A DNA stretch of 64,000 nt. It comes from Acherontichlamydia pituitae (GTDB lineage: Bacteria > Chlamydiota > Chlamydiia > Chlamydiales > Rhabdochlamydiaceae). This document shows positions 52,708 to 62,359 of the stretch, piece by piece. The translations under genes and the position numbers were made by a program. The first letter of the stretch is position 1; each line of letters starts with the position of its first letter. The notes under the pieces were generated by a model. It was given only the letters and a program-made list of their open reading frames with translations, was not told the DNA's origin and searched no databases. The stretch lies in the NCBI GenBank assembly GCA_019634675.1, contig JAHCAX010000001.1, positions 124,001 to 188,000 on the forward strand. Reading direction: 5' to 3'.

Positions 52708-53762
52708 GGGATGTTTACCCCTACGGATTTGATCCCTTTGGTCACAAGGTCAAGCGCAATGAACGTTGGGATCAATTGGTTGACAAAACGGTTCCATTCG
52801 GTGATCGGCGTGGCTGCAATGTAGACGATATCTCCAGGAATGAGCAGCATGCTATCGTTGGGAAGGCGGACGACATGTTCCCAATGCAAGGTATAAATTT
52901 TAGGATGGAGGATATTGCCGCGGATGATCTGAATGTACGACTTATCTCCGGTATGGGCAATCCCGCCTGCCTCTGCGATCGCTTTCCTCAAGGTCATGAA
53001 GCCGTCAGGAACATCGACGACCCGCTCTTTGCCGACCTCGCCAAGGACCATCAGCGTCGAAGCGGACGGATCGGCGATGTAGACCTTATCGCCTCCGCGC
53101 ATCACGATATTTTGGGTCATATCCCCTTCTTTCAGGAGCTTATAGAGGTCGACGGGAAGAAGCGCATCATCTCGGACAACATAGCTTTTAAAGAGGTTTG
53201 CATTGGTCGGCACTTTGGCAATCGATAACGTTTCAAAGAGCCGGAGCCTTCCATCGACAGGGATGTTCGGAACTTGGACGAGGCCGGCCAGCTCAACCTT
53301 CTTTTTAATCCGGTCTTTATAGGCGACAAAGACATCGATATCGCGGATCTGCTCCCGATATTGCGTTTGGATCAGAGAACGGGCCTCGCTCAATGTCAGG
53401 TCTTTGACTTCGACCGATTCCAAATCGGGCAATTGGAGTTTGCCGTCCATGACCCTATACCCAACGGTTTGACCGATCTGGTCGACGGAGGCCGCTAAAT
53501 CGGCGCGCGTGGGATGGTAGATGGCAACCTGGAGGACATCTCCCTCATTGATCGTATCTTTGTAGTCTTGGAGCAGCTCTTGGGAAAACTGCTCATAATT
53601 TTTCCCTTCCATCTGCAAAATGGAAAATTTGCCTTCGCGGATCCGATAGGAGTCCATGACGAATTCGTCAGCGCCAAGAACTTCGTTGCCTCGGTAGGGA
53701 GGGTTCGTGCAAGAAGCAACTGCCGCAAGAAGGAAAAGAACGATAATGGAATTTCTCATCAA
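52704..53762 (-). CDS. Wza-like polysaccharide export outer-membrane lipoprotein
   Basis: 352 residues. A signal peptide ends in AVASC, with C18 as the lipidated residue. The export domain begins INEGDVLQVAIYHP, followed by SLBB-type domains (VELAGLVQVPNIPVDGRLRLFE and VLGEVGKERVVDVPDG). A C-terminal helix (WNRFVNQLIPTFIALDLVTKG) could form the outer-membrane barrel as in Wza. It is the first gene of the pair with the Wzc-like protein (ATGA overlap) and lies 66 bases from the divergent epimerase gene. Together they indicate export of a surface polysaccharide. Confidence 0.9.
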   Translation of the reverse strand: MMRNSIIVLFLLAAVASCTNPPYRGNEVLGADEFVMDSYRIREGKFSILQMEGKNYEQFSQELLQDYKDTINEGDVLQVAIYHPTRADLAASVDQIGQTVGYRVMDGKLQLPDLESVEVKDLTLSEARSLIQTQYREQIRDIDVFVAYKDRIKKKVELAGLVQVPNIPVDGRLRLFETLSIAKVPTNANLFKSYVVRDDALLPVDLYKLLKEGDMTQNIVMRGGDKVYIADPSASTLMVLGEVGKERVVDVPDGFMTLRKAIAEAGGIAHTGDKSYIQIIRGNILHPKIYTLHWEHVVRLPNDSMLLIPGDIVYIAATPITEWNRFVNQLIPTFIALDLVTKGIKSVGVNIP

Positions 53763-53828
53763 TTGTGCTTTCTGGTAATCTTCACTATTCTGATTGTGAA
53801 TGAAAACTTATAAGCGAATCTTCAGACG

Positions 53829-54785
53829 ATGGCAATGAAAAAAATCTTGGTCACAGGCTCCGCTGGTTTTATAGGCTTCCATCTTGCCCTGGCTCTTAAG
53901 AAGAGGGGCGATTTAGTTATTGGCTACGATAATTTCAATGCTTATTATTCCCAAGAGTTGAAAAAAGCCCGTTCAGCTCTCCTCGAGCAGCAAGGGATTG
54001 CAACGGTCCATGCCGACATCTGCGATGCTGAGGCCTTAGGCAAGGCGATCGATGACTATCAGATCACCCATTTTGTGCACTTAGCGGCGCAGGCTGGCGT
54101 CCGCTATTCCTTAAAAAATCCAGATGCTTATGTTCAGAGCAATCTCAACGGTTTTGTTCAGGTCTTGGAAGCTCTGAAGGCAAGGCCCCATATCCCATTA
54201 ATCTACGCCTCTTCTTCTTCAGTGTATGGGCTCAACACCAAGATCCCTTTTGCAGAAACAGACCAAACGGACAAGCCGGCAAGTTTTTACGGCGCGACAA
54301 AAAAGAGCTCTGAACTGATCGCGCATGCCTACCACCATACGTTCCACATTCCGATGATGGGACTCCGTTTCTTTACCGTATACGGCCCTTGGGGACGTCC
54401 CGACATGGCCTACTATTCCTTTACGAAAGCAATCCTCGAAGGCAGACCGATCGATGTCTATGCAGGCGGAGAAGTGAAGAGGGACTTTACCTATATCGAC
54501 GATATCATCAGCGGCACTGTGCAAGCAATCGACCAATGCAGCGGTTATGAAATTGCCAACCTGGGCAACCATACGCCAGAAAGTGTCAATTCCATGATCT
54601 CGATCTTGGAAAATCTCTTAGGCAAAAATGCGGTCCGCAATGAGATGCCGTTGCCGCTCGGCGATGTTCCCATTACCTATGCAGATCTGACCAAGAGCCG
54701 CCGCCTTCTTAACTTTGAGCCCCAAACAAAACTTGAAAAAGGGCTCGAGCATTTCGTGAGATGGTATTTTTCTTATCATAAATAA
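53829..54785 (+). CDS. UDP-glucuronate 4-epimerase-like SDR
   Basis: 318 residues. GSAGFIGFHLA binds NAD; GYDNFNAYYSQELKKAR and HLAAQAGVRYSLKNPDAY are signatures of the UDP-glucuronate/galacturonate 4-epimerase (CapI/GAE) group; SSSSVYG and YGATKK hold the catalytic residues; FFTVYGPWGRPDMAYY is also diagnostic. It interconverts UDP-glucuronate and UDP-galacturonate. It is divergent from the export pair, with the Nudix gene 27 bases behind. It shares its substrate with the UDP-xylose synthase at 22758. Confidence 0.92.
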   Translation: MAMKKILVTGSAGFIGFHLALALKKRGDLVIGYDNFNAYYSQELKKARSALLEQQGIATVHADICDAEALGKAIDDYQITHFVHLAAQAGVRYSLKNPDAYVQSNLNGFVQVLEALKARPHIPLIYASSSSVYGLNTKIPFAETDQTDKPASFYGATKKSSELIAHAYHHTFHIPMMGLRFFTVYGPWGRPDMAYYSFTKAILEGRPIDVYAGGEVKRDFTYIDDIISGTVQAIDQCSGYEIANLGNHTPESVNSMISILENLLGKNAVRNEMPLPLGDVPITYADLTKSRRLLNFEPQTKLEKGLEHFVRWYFSYHK

Positions 54786-54812
54786 TTATGTCGCTAGAGA
54801 AAAGGAATAACA

Positions 54813-55343
54813 ATGACAAGGCACATCAATAAATATTTTATCGCATTCGCTATCGGACTTATTCACCTAACGGGATTTGCAGACGAGAAGCCTGCGCAGC
54901 CAGTACACAAGCCGCCGATCCTAACGACAACAGCCATCATCGAAGTCCACGAAGGTGGAGAATTTAAGGGAATCGTGTTGATCGAGCGAGGAAAAGCTCC
55001 ATTTGGAAAAGCGATTCCAGGAGGAAAAGTAGAGTATGGCGAAACGGTTGAAAATGCTGTTAGAAGAGAAATGAAAGAAGAAGTCAACTTAGACTTGCAC
55101 GACCTCAGGCAATTTCATGTTTATTCCGATCCCGCACGGGATTTTAGACATCATTCTGTCGAAGTCGCCCATCTTGCTACCGCCTACGGTCTTCCTACGG
55201 CCGGCGATGACGCAGCAAAAGCCTTTCTAGTCAAATTGGAAGATATTCCTTGGGAAGAGCTTGCTTTTGACCACGCTCAAGTTTTAAAGGACTACTTGGA
55301 CTACAAAAACGGCAACAAATCGATTGCGATGGTCAATCCTTAA
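54813..55343 (+). CDS. Nudix hydrolase with signal peptide
   Basis: 176 residues. The Nudix box is GGKVEYGETVENAVRREMKE followed by EVNLDL: it has the GX5EX7REUXEE spacing, with N in place of the usual last glycine. Residues 8-22 are hydrophobic and end in GFA-DE, a plausible cleavage site. AAGGA seven bases before the ATG supports the start, so export is likely. Substrates would be nucleotide diphosphates linked to X, perhaps nucleotide-sugars, in the periplasm or outside. Its stop overlaps the convergent RND gene by four bases. Confidence 0.82.
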   Translation: MTRHINKYFIAFAIGLIHLTGFADEKPAQPVHKPPILTTTAIIEVHEGGEFKGIVLIERGKAPFGKAIPGGKVEYGETVENAVRREMKEEVNLDLHDLRQFHVYSDPARDFRHHSVEVAHLATAYGLPTAGDDAAKAFLVKLEDIPWEELAFDHAQVLKDYLDYKNGNKSIAMVNP

Positions 55344-58300
55344 GAAGCTTTTTTGCGAAATTGAAGCTTAGCTTTCAGCTTTTCCATGTAGAGATAGATG
55401 ATCGGCGTCACATAGAGGGTCAACAGCTGGGAGAAGATTAAACCTCCTGCAATCACCAGCCCAAGCCCTCGGCGCGTGTCAGCTCCGGCTCCAATGCCGA
55501 TGGCAATCGGAACGGCGCCCATGACGGCAGCGACCGTCGTCATCATGATGGGACGCAAACGGATCAAGCAAGCCTCGCGGATCGCCTCGGCAGGCGGAAG
55601 ATTTTGGTTCTTCTGCAGCTCAAGGGCGCAGTCGACCATCATGATCCCGTTCTTCTTGACGATGCCGATCAGAAGCAGAAATCCGACCATGCTGTAGAGG
55701 GAAAGGGGTTCCCGGAAGGCAAGAAGCGTCAAGATCCCGCCAAGGCATGCAAACGGCAAGGAAGAGAGGATCGTAAAAGGATGGATGAAACTCTCATAGA
55801 GGATCCCTAGAACGGCGTACATCGCTACGACGGCGAGCAATAGCAAAAGCACTGTGTCGCTGCTTGTCTTGTCGACCATTTCAGCGACCCCTTCAAGCTT
55901 TCCTGATACTGCAGATGGAAGTGTCTCAGCTGCAGTCTTTTTAAGCACTTCCAACGTTTCTGCCAAAGGGGCGTCCTTGACGATATCAAAGGATAAGGTG
56001 ATCGATGAGAGCAGATCGAGGTGCTCGATGCTCTGCAGGCCCACCCCCTCTTTCCACGCAGCGACCGATTTAAGGGGAACTGACGTTCCTGAAGGCGTCC
56101 TTAAATAGAGCTTGGCTAGGGCCGCGGTGTTTTTCTGCAGTTCCGGATCGAGCTCGAGGAAAACATGGTATTCCCCTCCATCTTTTTGGATCTTGCCGAT
56201 GTGGCCGCCGGAATAGGCATTTTGAAGCAGGGTCTGGATCATCTGCCTGTTCAGTCCTAGCTTTTCAGCTTGGGCCTCGAAGACGCTCACTTCCAGTTTC
56301 GGATCGTCTGCTTTGATGCTGAGGTCGGGATTGACGAAACTGGGATTTCCGATCAGCTTCCTCTTAAGGGCTTCTGCAGCGTCGCGCACCTCGGAGCTTT
56401 CCGTTCCCCTCAATACAAATTGATAGGTGTTCCGCATGAACCCGCCGCCGCCCTGATTGGAGATAAGCTGCATCCCTTGCATGAAGGCTTGCACTCCTGG
56501 AACGCCATTGAACTTGCCTTGAAGCTCGACGAGGACCTGATTTTGCGCATCCCGCTTTTCAGCTTCTGTCAAACTGATCAAATAGATGTAGTAGTCCTTA
56601 AAGTTCAAGGTGACAAAAGTCTCGACTGCAGGATGGACCTGCACCATGGCATTGAGCTTCTGCTGATAGCCTTCCGATTCTTTTTTAGTCATCCCGCTCG
56701 GCATCTGGACAAAGCCCCAAATGAACCCCCTGTCCTCTTCAGGAAAGAGGTTAATAGGGAGAAAACGGAAGAGCATGACAGCAAGGGCTGCGCAGGAAAA
56801 GGCTCCTGCAAGGGTCGTTTTTTTATGCTGCATGCACCAATTCAAAGTCCGGCGGTAAAGATCGAGAGTCCGCTGATTAGAAGCTGCCTTGCTTTTTTGA
56901 TGATAGGTCGCAAACTTGCTGCAGAGCATGGGAGTCAGCGCAAGCGAAATGAATCCTGAGACCAAAATGGACACGGCCAAGGTAACGCTGAACTCGCGGA
57001 ACAGCCTTCCCGTCACGTCGTTCATGAAAAGAAGAGGAATGAATACAGCGACAAGCGACAAGGTCATCGAAAGGACGGTGAAGCCGATCTCTTTCGAGCC
57101 CTCGATCGCTGCCTGCATCGGAGTCAATCCCTTTTCCTGATGCCGGACAATGTTCTCAAGAACAACGATCGCATCGTCGATCACAAATCCCATTGCCAAA
57201 GTCAGGGCCAGCAATGAAAGGATGTCGATGCTGAATCCAAGGAAGTACATGCAGATGAACGTGCCGATGACAGAAAGGGGCAAAGCTGTCGCAGCGATGA
57301 TCGTCTCGCGGACCCTGCGCAAAGAGAAAAAGATGACGGCGACGACCAGGGCGAAAGAAAGGACAAGCGACCACTCGACATCCTCGATCGCCTCTTTGAT
57401 CCAGCTGGCTTTATCAAACCAGATCTCAAGCTGCATCGAAGGAGGAAGCTCTTCCCTTAGTTCTTTAACAACTTTTTTAAGCTGATCGGAGATCCTGACT
57501 GCATTGGCTCCGCTTTGCTTCTTTAAACCGATTATCGCAGCAATCCTGTCCTGGTCCTTGTTGATCAGGTGGAACACCTCTTCCGATTCGAGGCCGTCGA
57601 AAACATCGGCGATGTCCTTGAGGCGGACCTCATCTTTGAGAAGAAGGTTCCGAAAATCGGACGCGGATACATATTGGTCCGGGACTTCCAAGGTAAATTT
57701 GCGTCCTGTCGTCTCAAGGATTCCGAGGGGAAGGCATCCTGTTGCGTTTGCCACCGCGGCACGCACCTCATCAAAGGTCAGGTTCCGCGCTGCCATCAGC
57801 TCGGGATTAAGCTGGATCCTCAGAGCATAAGGAGAGCCGTGGACCTCCACTTTGCCGACGCCATCGATCCGGGCGATCCGCTGTTCGATCCGCGTATGAG
57901 CATAGTCGTAGAGCTCTGTCATTGTCGAAGAGCTGGATGTCAGCACAAGATAGATGATACTCTCTTGATGGGCGTTGGCCTTGCTGTAGGAAGGGGCTTG
58001 GTCCATATCGCTCGGCAGCGCATATTCGGCGCGCTTCAATGCAGCCTGGACATCTTGTGCAGCATCATTGAGGTTCCGGTCGAGCTCGAAGAGGATCGTG
58101 ATCCATGAAAAGCCCCGGCTGCTCTGAGAAGTGACATGCTTGACGCCATTGATATTGATTAGCTCTTTTTCAAGCGGCGTTGTGACAGTCCGTTCGATCA
58201 CTTCGGGACTTGCCCCCGCATAGGAAGCTTGTACCATGATGACCGGATAGTCGACATTGGGAAGGTCGGTCACAGGAAGTTTTTTAAAAGCGATCAACCC

Positions 58301-58372
58301 CATCAACAAGATTACTCCCATGACGATGTAGGTCATGACTGGCCTTTTAATAAACGGCAGGGAAAAATTCAT
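55340..58372 (-). CDS. RND-family efflux transporter (inner membrane)
   Basis: 1010 residues, expected 12 helices with two large periplasmic loops. FIKRPVMTYIVMGVILLMG is the N-terminal helix; LALTLAMGFVIDDAIVVLENI in helix 4 carries the proton-relay D-D pair. FLLLIGIVKKNGIMMVD in helix 10 has the conserved Lys. The family is HAE1/MdtB-like, exporting organic compounds rather than metals. It is the last of an operon tolC-adaptor-RND, with ATGA overlaps. Substrate is not known. Confidence 0.95.
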   Translation of the reverse strand: MNFSLPFIKRPVMTYIVMGVILLMGLIAFKKLPVTDLPNVDYPVIMVQASYAGASPEVIERTVTTPLEKELININGVKHVTSQSSRGFSWITILFELDRNLNDAAQDVQAALKRAEYALPSDMDQAPSYSKANAHQESIIYLVLTSSSSTMTELYDYAHTRIEQRIARIDGVGKVEVHGSPYALRIQLNPELMAARNLTFDEVRAAVANATGCLPLGILETTGRKFTLEVPDQYVSASDFRNLLLKDEVRLKDIADVFDGLESEEVFHLINKDQDRIAAIIGLKKQSGANAVRISDQLKKVVKELREELPPSMQLEIWFDKASWIKEAIEDVEWSLVLSFALVVAVIFFSLRRVRETIIAATALPLSVIGTFICMYFLGFSIDILSLLALTLAMGFVIDDAIVVLENIVRHQEKGLTPMQAAIEGSKEIGFTVLSMTLSLVAVFIPLLFMNDVTGRLFREFSVTLAVSILVSGFISLALTPMLCSKFATYHQKSKAASNQRTLDLYRRTLNWCMQHKKTTLAGAFSCAALAVMLFRFLPINLFPEEDRGFIWGFVQMPSGMTKKESEGYQQKLNAMVQVHPAVETFVTLNFKDYYIYLISLTEAEKRDAQNQVLVELQGKFNGVPGVQAFMQGMQLISNQGGGGFMRNTYQFVLRGTESSEVRDAAEALKRKLIGNPSFVNPDLSIKADDPKLEVSVFEAQAEKLGLNRQMIQTLLQNAYSGGHIGKIQKDGGEYHVFLELDPELQKNTAALAKLYLRTPSGTSVPLKSVAAWKEGVGLQSIEHLDLLSSITLSFDIVKDAPLAETLEVLKKTAAETLPSAVSGKLEGVAEMVDKTSSDTVLLLLLAVVAMYAVLGILYESFIHPFTILSSLPFACLGGILTLLAFREPLSLYSMVGFLLLIGIVKKNGIMMVDCALELQKNQNLPPAEAIREACLIRLRPIMMTTVAAVMGAVPIAIGIGAGADTRRGLGLVIAGGLIFSQLLTLYVTPIIYLYMEKLKAKLQFRKKAS

Positions 58373-59433
58373 CGATCGACTTCCTCAATTTTCGAGCCTG
58401 GGAAAAGGCGGTGCTGTCCTTGAGTGACAATTTTACCGACTCCATCAAGCCCCTCTTCGATAACAACTAGCCCGTTATCTTCCGCGCCAAGTTTGACATG
58501 GCGCATTTCAACAGTCTTGTCCTCTTTGATCGTATAGATGTATGGTCCATCCTGACTGGTCCTGATCGCTCCCATGGGGACCAGTTGCGCTCCTTCTTTT
58601 TTATCGTAGTAGAGACGGACGGTGACAGATTGCCCTGGCCAAACCATCTTATGGTCTTTTTCCAGTTTTCCAGTTACAGCGAGCATTCCCGATTGGGCAT
58701 TAATCGCGTGGTCCATGAAGGTCACTTTCCCCTCTCCCAAGCAATCTTCCTTTCCTGCTGCGTACACTTTAATAGCGGGAGCTGACGTTGCAACTTTCTG
58801 CAATTCTTTTTCCGTGATCGAAAAGTCCACATAAAGGGGCTCGAGCTGCGTCACAACAACAAGCGGCTCCGGCGTCGCCATGCTGCCTGCCTGCAAAACA
58901 GATTTACCGGCAACACCTGCTATGGGAGCTGTGATCTTGCAATGGTCCAGGTCCAATTTGGCAGCGGCAACACGCGCTTCGTCCGCTTTCAGCACCGCCT
59001 CATAAAGGGCAATTTTTGATTCCATCTCATCCCATTCCACACCGGCGATCAGGTCCTGCTTGGTCAGCCCTTTGCAGCGCGCCAATTTTTTTTGTGCAGC
59101 GGCAAGGTGGACAAGGGTCTGGTCGCGCTGAGCTTCCGCTTCTCTCACGCGGATAGCGTATGGAGCTTCATCGAGAGTATAGAGAAGCGCTCCTTCCTCA
59201 ACTTTTTCCCCTTCGGTAAAATGGACCTGCTTGATCAGCCCCAAAACTTGGGGTTTTATTTCTGCAGCGCTGGCAGGTTTCACGACACCGATCGCTTCAA
59301 AAAACAAAGGGAGATCGCGCACCTCAATGGCAGCAGCATGCACAGGAACAGCCGGCGTCTCAAAACCTTGCTGCGGCGCTTTATCGGAGCATCCAACAAG
59401 AACGACTCCCAGTCCTAAAATCATCCATTTCAT
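58369..59433 (-). CDS. RND efflux periplasmic adaptor lipoprotein
   Basis: 354 residues from the ATG at 59433, which overlaps the stop of the TolC gene (ATGA); the frame is open to 59484 but that extension lies within tolC. The lipobox is LVGC with C15. The lipoyl/hairpin/beta-barrel order is seen: GVVKPASAAEIKPQVLGLI, a coiled-coil hairpin (AQRDQTLVHLAAAQKKL), APIAGVAGKSVLQAGSM, then FSITEKEL. It bridges the RND pump and TolC. Confidence 0.93.
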   Translation of the reverse strand: MKWMILGLGVVLVGCSDKAPQQGFETPAVPVHAAAIEVRDLPLFFEAIGVVKPASAAEIKPQVLGLIKQVHFTEGEKVEEGALLYTLDEAPYAIRVREAEAQRDQTLVHLAAAQKKLARCKGLTKQDLIAGVEWDEMESKIALYEAVLKADEARVAAAKLDLDHCKITAPIAGVAGKSVLQAGSMATPEPLVVVTQLEPLYVDFSITEKELQKVATSAPAIKVYAAGKEDCLGEGKVTFMDHAINAQSGMLAVTGKLEKDHKMVWPGQSVTVRLYYDKKEGAQLVPMGAIRTSQDGPYIYTIKEDKTVEMRHVKLGAEDNGLVVIEEGLDGVGKIVTQGQHRLFPGSKIEEVDR

Positions 59434-60704
59434 TTGGTCATACTCCCTGTTGCAAATGCCAGCTGCGATAACGAGACGAGCCATGCGGTCCTTGCCAAAG
59501 CTCTTTTGTTCCTAGCCTCTGAAAGATACTTTTGCGTTTGGAGCAGGTCAAAAATATTGATCAGGCCTGTCTTATAACTTTCTAAAGAATTCTGATACGA
59601 TTTCAGCGCTTCAGCAAAGAACTCTTCGCTGTATTTCATCGCCTCCGATGCCGCTTTGACTGTTTCGCTGTAGGTCAAGACCTCTAAAGCCACCGCCTGC
59701 TGCAGCTCTCTAAGCTCTCCTGCCGATATCTCCACGTCGGCCATCGCATGCTTCTTCTGATAGGTGTATTCAAACCCTTTGAAGATCGGCACATCGACAG
59801 CAATCCCAGCGCTGTAGTTATAGCCGTTGCCCTCATGTTTTCCATACTCCAGCCAGCCCCCTTGTCCGTTGACATACACTTTAGGCAGCGGCGCACGCTT
59901 TGCCCGATCGACACGGGCATTCATATCGGCCAAAGAGGCCCTTCTTGCCATCAGGTCCGCGCGCTGCTCTTGGGCCACAGCAAGCAAAGCGCTGATACTT
60001 TCTTGAAAAAGGGGGTTCTGGATCCCTTCCGGCTTCGTTTGGACGCTAAGGGGCGATTCAACCGAGATCCCCATCGCTGTCAACAGCTTGCCGTAAGCAA
60101 TTGCAGCTGCAGCTTTTTTCTGGGCGATGGCCATCAAAAATTCAGCAACTGCCGCTTTAGCAGTGATCTGGTCATTTTCAGAGCGAAGGCCAGCCTTGCG
60201 CAGCTCTGCTGCCGCTTCTAAAATCAGTTCCGCATCGTTCAGCGAGGACTCTGTCGTCTCGAGAAGTTCCCTCGCGTTGAGCAGTTCGTAGTAATTGGCT
60301 GCAACTGAGGCCATGATCTTCTGCATAGCAAAGTCTGCCCACCACTTGGCAGAGCTTAAAGCTTCTTTGGCTGCACGGACGGCAGCTCTGTTCTCCCCAA
60401 AATCGCATAAGAGATAATTTAAGTTCAGTTCCCCCCCATAGCTGATAAACGTGGTATCGGGGCCATTGGGGAATTTAACCTCTCGAGCGCGGGTGACCGA
60501 TCCTTGGGCGTTAAGGTGGGGATATTCTTTGGCTTTAGTCATTCCGACAACCGCTTGGGCGCGTTTGACGTTTCCCCAAGCCTTTTCTGTTTCGGGATTG
60601 TTCTGCAAAGCGATATCCATCAATTCCGCCAGACTTAGTTCGTCTGCTTTGATGCCGGCAGAAAAGGTAATGGAAATAAAAAGTAAGAATAAGAGGCGCT
60701 TCAT
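59430..60704 (-). CDS. TolC-family outer-membrane efflux protein
   Basis: 424 residues. Signal peptide FLLFISITFSAGIKA; then two OEP repeats of long helices with the typical LSLAELMDIALQNNPE start and YTYQKKHAMADVEISAGELRELQQAV in the second half. It forms the outer-membrane channel of the tripartite pump. It is the first gene of the operon; about 100 bases separate it from the MFS gene upstream. Confidence 0.92.
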   Translation of the reverse strand: MKRLLFLLFISITFSAGIKADELSLAELMDIALQNNPETEKAWGNVKRAQAVVGMTKAKEYPHLNAQGSVTRAREVKFPNGPDTTFISYGGELNLNYLLCDFGENRAAVRAAKEALSSAKWWADFAMQKIMASVAANYYELLNARELLETTESSLNDAELILEAAAELRKAGLRSENDQITAKAAVAEFLMAIAQKKAAAAIAYGKLLTAMGISVESPLSVQTKPEGIQNPLFQESISALLAVAQEQRADLMARRASLADMNARVDRAKRAPLPKVYVNGQGGWLEYGKHEGNGYNYSAGIAVDVPIFKGFEYTYQKKHAMADVEISAGELRELQQAVALEVLTYSETVKAASEAMKYSEEFFAEALKSYQNSLESYKTGLINIFDLLQTQKYLSEARNKRALARTAWLVSLSQLAFATGSMTK

Positions 60705-60804
60705 GCAGGAAATAATAGCAAATATCGACTTTGTGTATACAAGAGAAACGTGAAAACATAAAAATTTTCATCTTCTTTGTGTATAATTACGAGGCAATTG
60801 CCTA

Positions 60805-62055
60805 TTACCTCAAATTTAAAACCTGCGCCTTTGACCTTACGGACAATCTGTAGACGCTGAAGAACGCCAAGGCTGCCGTCACCATTAGATAGAGGGCCGG
60901 AGCTCCAGTCCATCCCAACTTTTTATAGAGCCATAGGCTCAGTGCGGGAGCTGGACCTCCGATCGCCTGGGAGCCGATCGCGTAGCCGAGCGATATAATC
61001 GTATAGCGGCAAGATGGAGGGATAAGTTCCTGAGCCCACGCATGATAGGGAGCTGAGAAGGCAACCCCAAGAACAATCAAAAGGATCCGGACAGCAATCA
61101 CTGTGGCTAGCGCTGCATCCCTGAGAAGCAAAAACAGAGGAATAGAAACAATCACAGAAGTAGCTGCTGCCACCATCATCACCTTCTGGTTCGAAGTGCG
61201 CATTGCTAGATACCCAAAACAAGGCAATAAGCAAAAATCAAGCAGCAGAAGAAGCGTGTTGATGTCCATGACCTGCGTTTTGGAAAGGGATGTGATCAAG
61301 GGCACGTAGCCGTTCATCAAAGTGACCGCGAGGGAATAGGTCGTGTAGCTAAACCCCGAAACGCAGATGATCGCAAGAAGCGCTGAGCGATGGGAACGGA
61401 CAACGTCTTTAAGCGGCCTATGATGTGAAGCATCCTGCAGAAACTCGGCCCCTTCCTCCGTTTTTAATCGAAGGACAACGCCGATGAGTGCAGTCAATGA
61501 TCCCCCCCAGAGCAGAAAGCGCCAAGAACTTTCAATCAAATCCAAATGGCTGAGCAAAGAAACTCCTCCGGAAGCAAGCAATATTCCGGCAATCGTCGAA
61601 GCATCGTAAAAGCTGCTCATTAAACTTTTTTTTCTTTTTTCAGTGTGCTCGAGAACAAAAATAGCTCCGCCGCATGATTCTCCTGCCGCGCAAAAGTTTT
61701 GCAAGACACGAACGGCCGCAAGCAAAGCCGGCGCCCATATGCCCACCTCGGCATAAGTCGGCAAAAATCCCATTAAGACGGTAGTGAAAGCCATGAGCGA
61801 TAAGGAGATAAACAGGGCATTTTTCCGCCCCCAAGTATCCCCGATCCATCCAAAAAATAAGGAGCCCAATGGCCTCGAAAAAATCCCGAGCGGGATCATC
61901 CCATAGGTCAAGATCAAGCCTGTCACCGGATCTTCTTTTGCAAAAAATAAAGGGGCGATAAATGGCGCGAGCATGCCGAACAGGGCATTGTCGTAGTGTT
62001 CAAGGATGTTGCCGATAAATCCTGCCAGACGCTGGCGTGCTGAAGATGTTGTCAT
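60805..62055 (-). CDS. MFS transporter under TPP-riboswitch control (probable thiamine or precursor importer)
   Basis: 416 residues with 12 predicted helices. GDTWGRKNALFIS between helices 2 and 3 is the MFS signature, and the N-terminus GNILEHYDNALFGMLAPFIAP has the metabolite:H+ symporter (ProP/ShiA-like) pattern with an acidic residue in helix 1. AGGAG lies seven bases before the ATG. A TPP riboswitch sits upstream on the same strand, so expression should fall when thiamine diphosphate is plentiful. By regulation, not by homology, it is most likely an importer of thiamine, its phosphates or a precursor. Confidence 0.85.
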   Translation of the reverse strand: MTTSSARQRLAGFIGNILEHYDNALFGMLAPFIAPLFFAKEDPVTGLILTYGMIPLGIFSRPLGSLFFGWIGDTWGRKNALFISLSLMAFTTVLMGFLPTYAEVGIWAPALLAAVRVLQNFCAAGESCGGAIFVLEHTEKRKKSLMSSFYDASTIAGILLASGGVSLLSHLDLIESSWRFLLWGGSLTALIGVVLRLKTEEGAEFLQDASHHRPLKDVVRSHRSALLAIICVSGFSYTTYSLAVTLMNGYVPLITSLSKTQVMDINTLLLLLDFCLLPCFGYLAMRTSNQKVMMVAAATSVIVSIPLFLLLRDAALATVIAVRILLIVLGVAFSAPYHAWAQELIPPSCRYTIISLGYAIGSQAIGGPAPALSLWLYKKLGWTGAPALYLMVTAALAFFSVYRLSVRSKAQVLNLR

Positions 62056-62121
62056 GCGCTGCTCCTACCTTATCCAAGTTTCCAAAAATACACCAGGAAG
62101 CGAGCATGGCAGCACACTTCA

Positions 62122-62210
62122 CACTCCCTACGCCGGTATTACCCGGATCAAGTCATGAGGGTTAGACCTTGTAAAAAGATCTTTTCAGCCAATAAAAGGC
62201 ACCCCTGGTG
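62122..62210 (-). promoter_or_regulatory. TPP (THI-box) riboswitch
   Basis: On the minus strand the conserved blocks occur in order: AGGGGTGCC, then GGCTGAAAAG (consensus CTGAGA), ACCCT, CTTGATCCGGGTAATACCGG and CGTAGGGA. The aptamer ends 66 bases before the MFS start codon. CACCAGG at the 5' end of P1 (plus 62204-62210) is complementary over seven bases to CCTGGTG downstream (plus 62091-62097). The latter could compete with P1 and act in the expression switch. Confidence 0.95.
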
Positions 62211-62359
62211 ATTGCTCAAAGATTTTACCGGATGGGGTTAGACAGATTCAAGCGGATTTTTTTGAGACAGGACGAAGAAAAGCCTTGTCAAATTTCAAAA
62301 AATTTTACAAGTTAAGGCTGTTACACCGATCTGATCCAGCGGTTACATAAAGAGGGAAA

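Noticed and set aside
56270..56959. 229-codon frame antisense to the RND gene
   Set aside because: Shadow frame in a G+C-balanced membrane protein gene.
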